Assembly (NCBI GenBank): GCA_030015575.1
Contig: CM057339.1
Location: 778,612,809 to 778,676,808 of the forward strand
Source of the DNA: Agapanthus africanus
Lineage: Eukaryota > Streptophyta > Magnoliopsida > Asparagales > Amaryllidaceae
Reading direction: 5' to 3'
Length of the DNA: 64,000 nucleotides
Shown here: positions 10,351 through 21,350 of the stretch, in pieces
Layout of the letters: every line of letters starts with the position of its first letter
Numbering within the stretch: the first letter of the stretch is position 1
Made by a program: the position numbers and the translations under genes
Notes under the pieces: generated by a model
What the model was told of the DNA's origin: nothing
The model's input: only the letters and a program-made list of their open reading frames with translations
Database searches by the model: none

Positions 10351-10405
10351 AGCGTCGCTTGAAATTTGAATTTCAAACAGAGCCTTATTCTGATTGGGGG
10401 AAACA

Positions 10406-13400
10406 GATACACTAAAGAACATGCTTATGCAATATAAAGACTGCTTCGCATGGAACTATTCCGAGATGCCAGGACTAGATCCAGAAATAGCGGTGCATAA
10501 ACTAGCTATATCGCCAGACGTTAAGCCAGTCAAGAAAGCGCCAAGGAGAATGTGGCTCGAACTTGAGATGGGTATCAATGCCGAAGTCAATAAACTAATT
10601 GACTCTGGCTTCATCCAATAAGTTCAATATCCTGACTGGATTGCCAACATTGTTCCAGTGATGAAGAAAACTGGAACAGTGCGCATCTGTATAGACTTTC
10701 GGGATCTCAACAAAGCTTGTCCGAAGGATGACTTTCGAGTACCTATTACTGAGCTGATGATCGATAACACATTCACTCACGAGGTCTTCTCCTTCATGGA
10801 TGGATCTTCAGGCTACAATCAAATAAAAATGCATCCTAAAGACCAAAAGCACACCGCCTTCCAGACTCCGCTAGACATATTCTGCTATAAGGTGATGCCC
10901 TTCGGTCTGAAGAACGCTGGCGCTACCTACCAGAGGGGCATGACAAAGATCTTTGATGACCTCATACATGAGATTTTCGAATGCTATATTGATGACCTTG
11001 TGGTGAAAATCAAATTGTATGAAGAGCACTGGGAACATCTGAACATAGTGTTCCGGCGTCTTCAAAAGTATAATCTGAAGATGAATCCTCTCAAATGCGC
11101 GTTTGGAGACTCCTCAGGCAAATTCCTAGGATTCATCATACGACACCGAGGCATCGAAATAGACCCATCGAAGATCAAAGAAATTATGGAAATGCACACG
11201 CCAAGAACTCTCAAACAATTGCGGTCTCTCTAAGGAAAGCTCGCGTATATCCGGCGGTTCATAACCAACCTCTCCGGTAAATGTCTTCCCTATAGCCATC
11301 TAAGGAAGAAGGGGACCCCATTCGTTTGGGATCGTAAATGACAAAGTGCATTGGACGAAATTAAGCAATATCTGCAGAACCTGCCGGTACTAACCGCTCC
11401 GGTTAAGGGAAAGCCCCTTATCCTGTACACAACGGCCCTTCAAGGTTCTCTAGGCACGCTATGAGCATAGAAGAACGATTAGGGAAAGGAGAGAGCTGTC
11501 TACCATTTGAGTCGAGTTCTCCTGGAGGCAGAAAACAACTACTCCCCCATCGAAAAGCATTGTCTGGCACTGATCATCGCAATAACGAAGCTCAGACATT
11601 ATACCTTGGTACATGGGGTCTATATCATATCAAAGGTGGACCCTCTCAAATATTTGATGTCAAGAGCAATACTAACAGGAAGGCTTGCCAAATAGGCCCT
11701 CCTCTTGATAGAGTTCTCGATAACGTATCGACTCCTCAAGGCAGTCAAAGACCAGGCCATCGCCGACTTTCTCGTTGAGCATCCGATACTAGCCGACTCT
11801 CCCTTAAATTGCGAATTGCCAGACGAACACGCGTTCGAAACAATCGAAGGGGAGAAGGAAGGAAATAATGCCCGATGGGAACTATACTTCGACGGAGCAT
11901 CTTCCTTGAAGAAGCAAAAGCAAAGCACCCCTATAATCAAAGCTGGGGTGGGCCTTATCTTCGTGACTCTGCAGGGAGGGATAACGCGTTTTGACATTTC
12001 CTTAACAGAACCAAGGACAAACAATGAGGCTGAATATAAAGTTTTGATAGCGGGTCTTGAGATTGCTGTCGACATGGGAATAGAAGATCTCCTCGTATAT
12101 GGAGATTCCCAGCTGGTCATTAGCCAAGTAAATGGCAACTATCAGACGTATAAACCGGAGTTGGTAAAATATGGCGAAGAGTGCAGCAACTGCTAACCCA
12201 AATTCTCTCCTACATCCTGAAAAGCATACCGCGGGCGGAAAATAGCAAAGCGGATGCGTTAGCCAAGCTCGCTAAAGAACTGGCCAACGAAAACCTCGAT
12301 GACATAAGGATCATTGTGCAAAGCCGCCGGATTCTCACGCCAGTAGAAATATCTCCAGAGTCGTCTGAAAGAAAGGAAGCGACCGAACATGCAGCCTTCC
12401 AATTAGAGGATGAAGAAAAGGTGAAGGATTGGAGAGAAGTCTTCATAGACTACTTCAAATCCCATGGAACGCCCGAAAGCGCATCTTTAAGACATCAGCT
12501 CATGAAACGAGCTCTGTCTTTTGCCTTCGTCAGTGACTCTATATAAGAGATCGTTTGACAGTTATTGGCTAAGGTCCTTGGGACCAGAAGAAGCAAGAAG
12601 GGTCGTCCAAGAAACTTACGACGGACTTTGCGGTTCCCATCAGGCCGGGCCACAGATGAAGCTGAAGATCAAGAGAATGGGCTACTACTGGCCCATGATG
12701 ATTTAGGATTGCCTTGAATATGCGAAGCAGTGTCACTCATGCCAAATTGACGAGGAGTTCATTCACCAACATCCAAATCCGCTACACCTAACGGTGGCCA
12801 GCTGACCGTTCGAAATGTGGGGAACCGATATAATCGGGTCTATCGATCCAGCATTATCCAAAAGACATCGGTTCATATTGGCAACAAATGATTACTTCTC
12901 TAAGTGGGCAGAGGCAATACCGCTAAAAGAAGTGAAGACGGAGAACATCCTCCATTTCTTCAGAACGCATGTCATCTACCAGTTCGGCACTCCGCGACGG
13001 ATAATCTCGGATAATGGGCCGGCCTACAGAAGCCATAAGATCAGACGCTTCGCGCAGCAGCATAATATAGATTGGAGATACTCTTCATCCTATAATCCCC
13101 GAGCTAACGGTCTAGCTGAGGCTTTCATTAAGACCTTGACGAAAATCATAAAGAAAACGGTGTCCAGAAACAGAAAGGACTGGCACGAGAGACTGCATGA
13201 AGCTCTCTGGGCGTATCGAACCACGTTCAAAACGGCTATGAATACAACACCGTACGCGTTGGTATTCGGCACGGAAGCGGTACTTCCCTTGGAGATAGAA
13301 ATACCCTCTCTACGAGTGGCAGTTTGACATGAGCTGACGGATGAAGAAAATGCCCATCTTCGGCTTGAGGAGCTCAATGCCTTCGATGAAACTTGTCTCA

Positions 13401-13678
13401 TGGCGCAGCGAAACCTGGAAGCTTACAAAGCAAGGATGACGCGCTCATACGAAAGACTAACCAGACCAAGAACATTCCGCAAAGGCGAACTCATGCTAGT
13501 CGTGAAAAGACCTATGATCCCCAACCGTGCAAAGCGGGGGAAATTTGAGCCGAACTATGAGGGTCCGTACATCATAGACAAGGCCTACCAAGGTAGGGCA
13601 TACTTGCTCATGGATATGCATGGCGAAAGACCCTTCCAGCCAATAAACGGCCGGTTCCTTAAGACATACTATGCTTGA
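10406..13678 (+). pseudogene. pol: T2 pol (RT, RNase H, archaeal-type RNase H, integrase), Tat lineage
   Basis: This is the replication and integration polyprotein of a Ty3/gypsy element. Domain order: RT at 10406-11240 (CIDFRDLNKACPKDDF, DGSSGYNQIKM, MPFGLKNAGATYQR, catalytic YIDDLVVK), Ty3-type RNase H at 11240-11700 (ENNYSPIEKHCLAL), a second RNase H at 11870-12300 (YFDGASS, NNEAEYKVLIAGL, YGDSQLVI) and integrase at about 12560-13330 (WGTDIIGSID, ISDNGPAY, AEAFIKTLTK), then a C-terminal domain (GKFEPNYEGPYII). The second RNase H is the hallmark of the Tat lineage. The frame is broken by stops at 10619, 11231, 11693 and elsewhere, and by shifts near 12180 and 12540. Protease and gag are absent because the copy starts at the T1 insertion. 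It is inactive. Confidence 0.9.
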
Positions 13679-15706
13679 CAGGTCACGGCTCAGGTTAAGG
13701 ATAGATGACGACGCTCGTGTCCGCTCGCTGTCTTCCTGAGCCAAGACTCTATAGGTAGTATCCGGCAAAACTTCACCTCGAAGATGGCCCTGTACCAAGA
13801 TATCCCTAAACTAACAATAGACCGTAATGTCCTTAAACTAAATTCGTCACCTCAAACACGGCGATAGTGGAATTCAAGTCCATAAGTCCCAACGGCGGGG
13901 ACTGCAACTCAAGTCCCGCTGACTGCATAGCTGCCCTGGTAGCGAAGTCCTCCATAAGTTCCATTGGCGAAGAGGGGTAAAAAAAAGGTTGTCCACAAGT
14001 GAAATGGGCACGGATGAAAACCTGAAAGGGCGCCGTGAGTAAAAACAGCAGGGCTATCGACGAGCTTATGAAAACCTGAAATGGCGCAATCTCGTTGTTA
14101 AAAAAACCGTATGCATCCATAAGTGAAATGGGCACGGATGAAAACCCGAAAGGGCACCGTGAGTAAAAACAGCAGGGCTACCAGCGAGCTTGTGAAAACC
14201 CGAAAGGGCGCAATCTCGTAAAATTTTCACTTACGAGATCCTCTCGATTCGTAAGAAGAACTCTCCCTATGAGACCCTCATGGCTCATAGGATTCAAAGC
14301 CTTAAGCTACAGGGACCTGGACCTGTTTTTAGGCCGTCATACTTCCCAAGTTACCCTACAGGCGGTACAATGCTGGCCCTTGTATACAATCCACAGGCAC
14401 AAATAAATGTTTCCCCCACCAAGTCCCACCAATGACGAGGAATGTCCTCATGTGGTGAACGACACTTATAAGTCCTCTCGACTTGTAAAGAGAAAACACT
14501 CTTGTAAGATCATTACGACTTGCAGGAGAAAATATCACTTAGGACTCCTCACGACTTCTAGGGAGAACCTACACCTACGGGATCCTCTTGACTCGTAGGG
14601 AGAAAACACTTTATGAGACCCTTACGGCTCATAAAGTCAAAAACCTTAGTCGACAGGATCCTAACCCTGTCTACTAATCCACCTTTGTTCAAATCAGCAA
14701 AGGCAAATGATGATACGCTCATGGCAATATTCCATTGGCAGCGATGCTGATGTCTGAATAGGTGTCAATTTTTAAGTCCTTTCACGAAAAATGATGATTC
14801 GCTCCTGGAAATATTCCAGTCGCAGCGGTGTTGATGCCAAGATTGGTATCAGATCTCAAGTTCCATACTCGCAACAAAAATCAGCGAGCAAAAAATGCAT
14901 ATGAAATAGCCGAAATGATGGGGCAACTCGCAATAAAAATCAGCAAGCAAAATATATGCATATAAAAACAGCCGAAATGTTTGGGCAACTCGCAATAAAA
15001 AACAACGAGTAAAAAGAAAAGAATAGCCGAAATGATTGGGCACCGCGATAAAAAAAAGCCGAAATGATTGGGCAATCGCGACTTTCGCGATATAAAAAGC
15101 TGAAATGATAGAGCATCGAGGGAAGAAATAAAAAATGAATGATACTTTTTCCCTGCAGATGAGTCCACATCGACCCCTGTATACAATCCATAGGCACAAA
15201 CGAAAAGGGAACCACATTTTCCCACCAGGCTCCATCAGAAGAAGAGCCAGGTCTCGACGGCAACATCTATGGCCTAAAGATCAACAATGGCGCTTCTTCT
15301 CACTCCAACAGGATGCAGATGCAATGACAACAAAATGAAGCCATGACAAAGTCTCTAGTTCCAAATCTCGACGGTTCACAGACAACCTAGAGATCAAAAA
15401 CGGCGTTTCTTCTCACTCCAACAGGATGCAAACGCGACGTCAACAAGCGACCCCAGGGTCAACAAAACGGAGTCATGACAAAGTCCCTAGTTCCAAATCT
15501 CGACGGTGCACAGACAACTTAGAGACCATCTCAACATTCGTCTCGCTACACCAGACGCAACGTCAACAAAGCGGAGCCACGGAAATGTCCCTAGTTCCAA
15601 GCCTCGATGGTTCACAAACAACCTAGAGATCACCTCGACATTCATCTTATTACAGCAGACGCGGTGTCAGCGAAGGAAGCGAAGGCCAAATTCCTAGCTT
15701 CAGGGT
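13679..15706 (+). other. T2 3' non-coding region
   Basis: Blocks after pol run in this order: a relic of the 45-bp LTR repeat (13800-13840), a 'gaaaacccgaaagggcg' block (14020-14220), hairpin cassette D2 (14228-14336), a 'TGTATACAATCCACAGGCAC' box (about 14382), cassette D (14466-14680), 'gcaaatgatga...cgctc' modules (14700-14870), 'gccgaaatgat' repeats (14900-15110), a second GTATAC box (about 15179) and 'ggttcacagacaacctagag' modules (15340-15640). T1 shows the same order after its gag on the other strand, so the two elements belong to one family. It is interrupted by the chromovirus at 15707. No gene is seen. Confidence 0.85.
14228..14680. repeat. Stem-loop cassettes D2 and D
   Basis: These are inverted relative to cassettes A-C. 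D2 keeps three modules, including CCTATGAG/CTCATAGG (14266-14291). D keeps about six, including a perfect CTTTATGAG/CTCATAAAG (14609-14636). In D2 two T:A pairs of the D stem are changed to C:G pairs on both arms. Confidence 0.88.
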
Positions 15707-16853
15707 TGTAACGTTTTAGAAATCGTTTAGGTGAATTTTCCGTTAATAGGTAAAATAAATTAAGTTTTCCGTAAAAACCCAGAAGTGATCATTATTTAAT
15801 ATAAACTTAACTGCACCTAGTTTGACTAGAAATTTCTAGTTGCGGTATTTAGTTAGTCACTTGAAAATTTTTGTTCACTTTAATATTTTTCCTTAATTAA
15901 AATATTATTATAATCTTTTAATTATGCACTTAATTAGTGGTAATTACATTTTGGATTGGGCTAATTATGCTAATGTGAATCCATGCTAACTTAATCATAA
16001 GATTAAGCATTAAACCATCTTTGTAAAATATCCTAGATAATATCTAGATATTTATTGAGTTTAAAGGAATTTTTATTTAAAAGATTAAGAGGTGGAATGG
16101 ATGTGAGAGGTATTAGTGGCCTTTAAATGATGTTTTAGACAAGAAATTTCCACAAATTCCTTAACCTTCATCTTTTTCCTACCTTGGCCGAGCACCCCCT
16201 GCTGCCCCATATTTTCCTTCACCCCATTTGCACTTCTAAAAGCTCAAATAAATCATCAAAAATTATCAAATAACCCCACAAACTCAAATACAAATCCATA
16301 CCCATTATTCTTTAGCTTAAGCAAGCTTGGATCTTCATGAAAGTTAGCATTTTGGAGGCTATCTTGGAAAATCTTTTGCAAGTTTGTGAATCAAGTTTTG
16401 AGGTATAAATCCTAATCCTAAGTTTTAGTTGTTGTTTAAATACTTTAAGCTAGCTTATTAGATGTTTAAGTATGGCTTTAAATTGCATGTTTAGAAATTC
16501 AAGAAAAGATTATGAAGATCAAGTTAGGGTTTTGATTATTGTAAGGGTTAATTGAGTTGTTTTGACATGGAAAGCTTAATCTAGTTGTGAGATTATTAAT
16601 TGTTATTTTCCTAATTGTCTAATTAAGCTTGATTGCAAACTAGCTTTTACTAAATCTTATATTGGTGAAATTAAATTGTAGTAAAGGTTTGTGTGGCTTA
16701 ATCAAGCTTTTAGGTGATGATTGTGATCTAAAATTGTTTAAACTTCTAGATTTGAGCTAAAATGATTAAAATATACTTACTAGGTTTTCGGATAAATTAG
16801 GCGTGGGTTTCATTTGATGTTGTGATATTATATATTATCTTCCACGATATATA
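15707..16853 (+). repeat. Chromovirus 5' LTR, part 1
   Basis: Closely matches 53561-54712 of the 3' LTR. It is interrupted at the ATATA target site (16849-16853) by copia element E1. AT-rich, with no gene. Confidence 0.93.
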
Positions 16854-18890
16854 TGTTGGATATAGTGCCCTCAAAGTCAATTATTGGATCACAGGCATGT
16901 GATTGCAATGATTGACGGATGACCTATACCGGTAGGACAGTCTTACTCAAGATGATAGTACGCTATCTGGTTTATCTTTATCATCGTGTACAGTTTTAGA
17001 TGACCTTACAGATCACTATTACACATTGATAGAGCCCTTAGGATTTTTGCTTGACGGCCAGCAGTATGATGGAGATCATATACGTGGGAGCTGGGGTCTA
17101 TAAGCACATCCTTAAAAGGTCCCTAGTCGAGGGAGTTTCGAGACAGGGCATCGATACTCCAGAGTAAACTAGTGTATACGGATCAAGACCCCGACGAGGG
17201 GAGGTGGCTGGCCTCACAAGCCATTGGTGTTAGTTGGTTCACCTAAGACGTATACAGGTGCTCATTGGGTTATGAGTACACCGGACAGGACTCGCCGGGA
17301 ACCTGCTAGTTGGTTTTATACCTAGTGTCAGATAGCAGTTCCCTGGTGACATGTGTACATGTTAGTTCATCGACCTGAGATCGTCATTTGTCTCGTGTGA
17401 GTTCCCACTGTGCTTTGATTACTATCCTACCACGGCTCAAAGGAGTCGTGCAAATAGGTTTTAGTTGGGTACAGTCCCGAGCCACATGGAGGCAGTGAGC
17501 GGATTGGCAGGGGTTTTGTCTCTCCTAGTATTGGGGATGAGATCGCGCTGTGTCTAGGAGAGCCATTACACGAAGTCCTTAGCCAAGGCAGGAGATTTAC
17601 TGGTAGGCATTCCAGTGGTATCTCAGGGTGTTCTGGGCTACACTCCGACACGACTTGTACCGCTTTTGGGGGTCTGACTTTTACCAACCCCCTAGGCTCG
17701 AATGCGATACTCATAGACGAACGGACCGGACTGTACGGATATTGTCACTGACAGGCTCAGTAGGGTGTCAGGATGAGTTCGCTCATTGAACTCCCTTTTG
17801 GTCAATACCCGGTGGCCCGTTACGTACAGCTAGTACCACTGACGTGCTAGTGGCTAAATCCACAGACAGTGTATTGACGAGTCTTTAGAGTCCCCCACAG
17901 ACAGTTTCTCAAGTTTCAGGCGAAACGTTATAGAGGCCGTATGGTATTATGGCAGGGTTCGATCATATACGTGCAGTCGTGCACAGATCATGATCGGACG
18001 GATCATACTAGTGGGCTTTGGTTTAAGCCAGATCCTAGTATTAGTTTTGTTGGATTACTTTAGTCTCATCGCATTCGCATTCAGTCAGAATGCGGATGCA
18101 GGTATGTATATCCAGGTGAGGGGTATCCTTGTGATCTATCACGAGTTTACTTTAGATATTGCCATATCTTTTTATCGTTGTAAACATTTGGATTAATATT
18201 TACAAATGGAAATAATGAGCTCAAAGTCATGATTAGGAGCATTAATTGTGACACATGCACAAGTGATGACTCATCGTCTCTTTCTTTGTGCATATGTCAC
18301 ATTATTGATTGATTTATGTGTTGAAATGATAAAGAGAGAGAGAGAGAGGGCAGCCAAGGGGCAAGGATTTGCTCTTGTGTTTATCATTATATCTCACTCT
18401 CATTTTATCATTGCAATAAGAAAGAAAAAGAAAGCTCTTCTTCCTCCTCTTTCTTCTTGAGCTCACTATCTCCATTAATGGCATCATCTTCAACCTCCAT
18501 CCATACACTCTCATGCGTTGAGAATCAATGGATGCTTGAGATAAAGTGATCACACACATTCTCTACATCACCTTGGACACGTCAGCTAGAAAACTTCGTG
18601 TCCGAGTTGCTTCGGACGAAGCGGGAGCCCGTAAAAAGACTCATTGATATGGTGCCCTTTCCGACGAGAAGACCGGAGATGCCGCGAGGAGCTTGGGATG
18701 GTGGCCAAAGACCAAAGGACACGGATCGATCGGTATAGCCTTTCTAACCCTTCTCTAGTTTGCTAGTTATAAGTTAATGGTTCGATCCGGGTGAAAGTAT
18801 ACGATAGCGCCAGTTTCAAGTTCAAGAAAAAATTTTCTTTTCCGCATTTTTGCCCCGGATAGACGACTGGGGCGCTACCGTAGACTTACA
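16854..18890 (+). repeat. E1 5' LTR (2037 bp)
   Basis: TG...CA LTR. It pairs with 34860-36900, with only a few percent difference in the stretches compared by eye. It contains a (GA)n run at about 18333. The short ORFs inside it (for example at 17427 and 18248) are not conserved as proteins and are not called. Confidence 0.95.
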
Positions 18891-18902
18891 TGGTATCAGA
18901 GC
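18891..18902 (+). other. E1 primer-binding site
   Basis: TGGTATCAGAGC directly follows the 5' LTR. It is the standard complement of plant initiator tRNA-Met used by many copia elements. Confidence 0.95.
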
Positions 18903-21350
18903 CACTCTATTAACCTTTACTAGCTTGTTCTAACGTGTTTAAAACATCGATCGGCCAAATTTTCCAAAACCGCAATTCCATTTTAGCAGTTTTTGTCGAA
19001 ATTTTTTTGTCGTCGAAAAATTATTTTGAGTGTTTCAGAAAATCAGGCAGGCTTTTTTAAGACATCTGTGAAAATTTGGTAGCATGATGCTACAGTACCG
19101 CAGCGAAAATGCGACCATACCCATGTTTTGGCCGCGGTTCCGCCGCCATTATGTGTCATCTCTGCGCCAATTTTTCTACAGTGGTCTTAAACTTGGAATT
19201 GGGGTTTCTGGAATATTTTGTTTGGGCCCAGATTTGTTACAGTACTGGATTTGTGCTTGGTGCCCACTTCGGGAAATTTTGTCGATCGGAAATTTTAAAT
19301 ATGTTAGTTCGCAGTACTTATATTATATCTGCGACCGTGAATGTCATTCGAGCGGTAAATCTTGTCTAATTGCTATAGCCCTTTTAGACGGATTTGCGAA
19401 CGTGACATTCACGTTGATGTTCTGTGTTGTGCTGTGATGTTGCGGATTTGTCGTGGTGGATAGCTTGGTGCAATGTTAGTACAGTTTGGTATTATTTGTA
19501 CATTTGATATTGCGGGGCGAGCGTCCGACATGTGGATTGCCGTCACTGCCTGTTTGTATATTATTCTTTTAGGGCACGACCGGGCTGAGATCGATGTACC
19601 CGTTGTATATATTTTACTTTCTGTACTAGGATTACCCCGCGATGGGGTGCACGGATAGCCGGGTTCTAGAGGGCAACGGGCCCGCATCTCATGGCTTTGA
19701 GACGGAGGGGGCTTCACTCTAGAATTGGCGGGCTATTCGCCGCACTCGTAGGGGGTATAGGTTGACCCAAGGAGGGGTGCTAAAGTTCCCGGATTCCGTG
19801 AAGTGTTGGGTAATCCATTCACTTTGTTGAAGAGGGCTGCCTCACTTCAGGTTTTGGCGGGTAACTTGCCGCGCGCGTAGGGGTCTAGGATTTCATTGCA
19901 CGGGCTATCCACACGACCAGGGGAACGTCGGGTTTCACTTGCGGCTCAAAGGAAACCCGGGGATCCCAGATTATCTTTATTGTTCTGTGATGCTTATTAC
20001 TCTCTGTGATGTTGCATTTATCACGCCTGGAGCGATTATTATATATTGCTATATATATACTAGTAGATGTTGTATATGTTTTACACCCGCGCTAGTCCAG
20101 TCCCCGCTCTGTCGTTAGTTAAGTAACCTAACGGGTGATGACGGGACCCAGTGGCGAATGCGGATGGCATATACGTATATCATATTTTCGTTCTTCTGTG
20201 GTGTGATCAATTGATGAGACTGCATTGATTCGGATCAATGCAAGCTAAACAAACCTATTTGATGTTGTTGGAACATTTTTCAAAAAGCTGTTATTGCAAG
20301 GACGTTCTCTTTTGTTTTGCACAGTGGTATTCGGTTATGAATATCCAGCACCTCAGTCGATGAGGCAAGGGCCGAGATCCCTTCACCGGGAGTGACCCCT
20401 TGGACAAAAGTTTGCATCAGGATAATAACTTCACTATAGTCGATTACTTTTGGCTTTGCATCGTGGTATTCAGTTGGAATATCCTGCACCTCATTCTACG
20501 GGGAAAGAACCGAGATCCCTTCACCGGGAGTGACCTCTTTAGCAAAGGTTTTCGCCACTATATTTATAAAAAGCTATCCGGTTCCTTCAACGATTTCAAG
20601 TTCATTATGTTAAAGGTTTTTCGCCACTATATTTATAAAAAGCTATCCGGTTCCTTCAACGATTTCAAGTTCATTATGTTAAAGGTTTATCGCCAAAAAC
20701 CATTCATAGCCCTCCGTCATTTCAGATGGGTAGCACTTAGTATTCATGCTATGTTTGTTGACCTTCGTCAAGGCATAGTGAATGGTAGCTGCTTGTTACC
20801 TTTCTGTTGCATAGATAGATACGTTGGTTTGGGATAGTCGTATAGCCTTGTTGACCTTCGTCAAGGGCTTGTACGGGTGGGTTCAAATTAACCAGAACAA
20901 TGACGGGTAGAACTTGACATGTGACTTATGATTTGTTGACCTTCGTCAAGGTCAAAAGAGCATAGGGTAAAAATCACATCGGGAGTTTCTAAAGAAACTG
21001 AAACTTGCCAGGCATGTGCATACCTTATGGAGTGTGATAACATGAGTTGATTCCACCACGTTATCATGCGATGATAGTTGGATCCCGATACCCACTGATG
21101 AGTCGGTTTACTCCTCGGGTGATCCCGACTAATTCTTCTTTCAGGTTTGGAGAAGAATTTGAGGATACAGTGGGAGGTTTCCTGATTAGATAAATTAATA
21201 ACCATTCTGATCTAGGTTAGAGTGCACGCAGAGTGTTTCTTTTCTCTCGCTCTCTTTGGCAGCGACCATGGCCCGACCCTAGATATGACTCAGTGACCAA
21301 GATTAACCGTACTTTCTTAAAACACTGGATTTTGGATTGTCTGAGTTGCA
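18903..21350 (+). other. E1 5' leader
   Basis: Non-coding leader between primer site and the E2 insertion. It shares a strongly conserved block (20088-20170) with the E2 leader (24398-24481), including a hairpin CGTTAGTT/AACCTAACG (20113-20133). It also has 'GTTGACCTTCGTCAAGG' words repeated at about 20757, 20849 and 20936. No gene start was recognised before E2 interrupts. Confidence 0.75.
20563..20690 (+). repeat. About 64-bp tandem duplication in E1 leader
   Basis: Two nearly identical copies contain 'cgccactatatttataaaaa' and 'ccggttccttcaacgatttc'. The E2 leader has a single related copy (about 24650-24710), so the duplication is specific to E1. Confidence 0.9.

Larger units (their letters stand above)
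1..10405 (-). mobile_element. T1: Tat-lineage Ty3/gypsy element, gag-only, truncated by window edge
   Basis: The element reads on the minus strand: 5' LTR (10405 to 7729), primer-binding-like site, gag (7578 to 3931), then about 3.9 kb of non-coding repeat-rich sequence running off the left edge. No protease, reverse transcriptase or integrase follows gag, so T1 looks like a gag-only non-autonomous element (TR-GAG type) or a pol-deleted copy. Its non-coding blocks recur in the same order, inverted, after the plus-strand pol at 13713-15620. The simplest reading is that T1 inserted in opposite orientation into pol of a sister element (T2) at 10405/10406. The second target-site copy would lie left of the window and cannot be checked. 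The lineage comes from the T2 pol domains and the gag zinc-knuckle pattern. Confidence 0.75.
7729..10405 (-). repeat. T1 5' LTR (about 2.68 kb)
   Basis: Read on the plus strand, this runs from TGTTCCCC at 7729 to GGGGAAACA at 10405, giving TG...CA ends with a short terminal inverted repeat. The primer site lies just outside the 7729 end, so the LTR is transcribed on the minus strand. A TATA box (9888-9896, minus) divides a U3 of about 0.5 kb from a long R/U5 of about 2.1 kb. It contains three repeat arrays (8280-8760, 9110-9490, 10120-10350) and a 'GTGGATTGTATACGG' box at about 8050. The outer edge at 10405 is inferred from the terminal motif and from where readable T2 pol begins. The partner LTR is outside the window. 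Confidence 0.7.

Noticed and set aside
1-15706. A single giant inverted repeat or foldback transposon
   Set aside because: The arms share modules but differ greatly in length and content. An LTR with TATA and primer site in the middle and domain-specific coding on each side fit two opposed elements better.
18248-18460. ORF in E1 LTR, present in altered form in the 3' LTR (36256-36531)
   Set aside because: Frames differ between the two LTRs; it spans a (GA)n run and is not a conserved protein.
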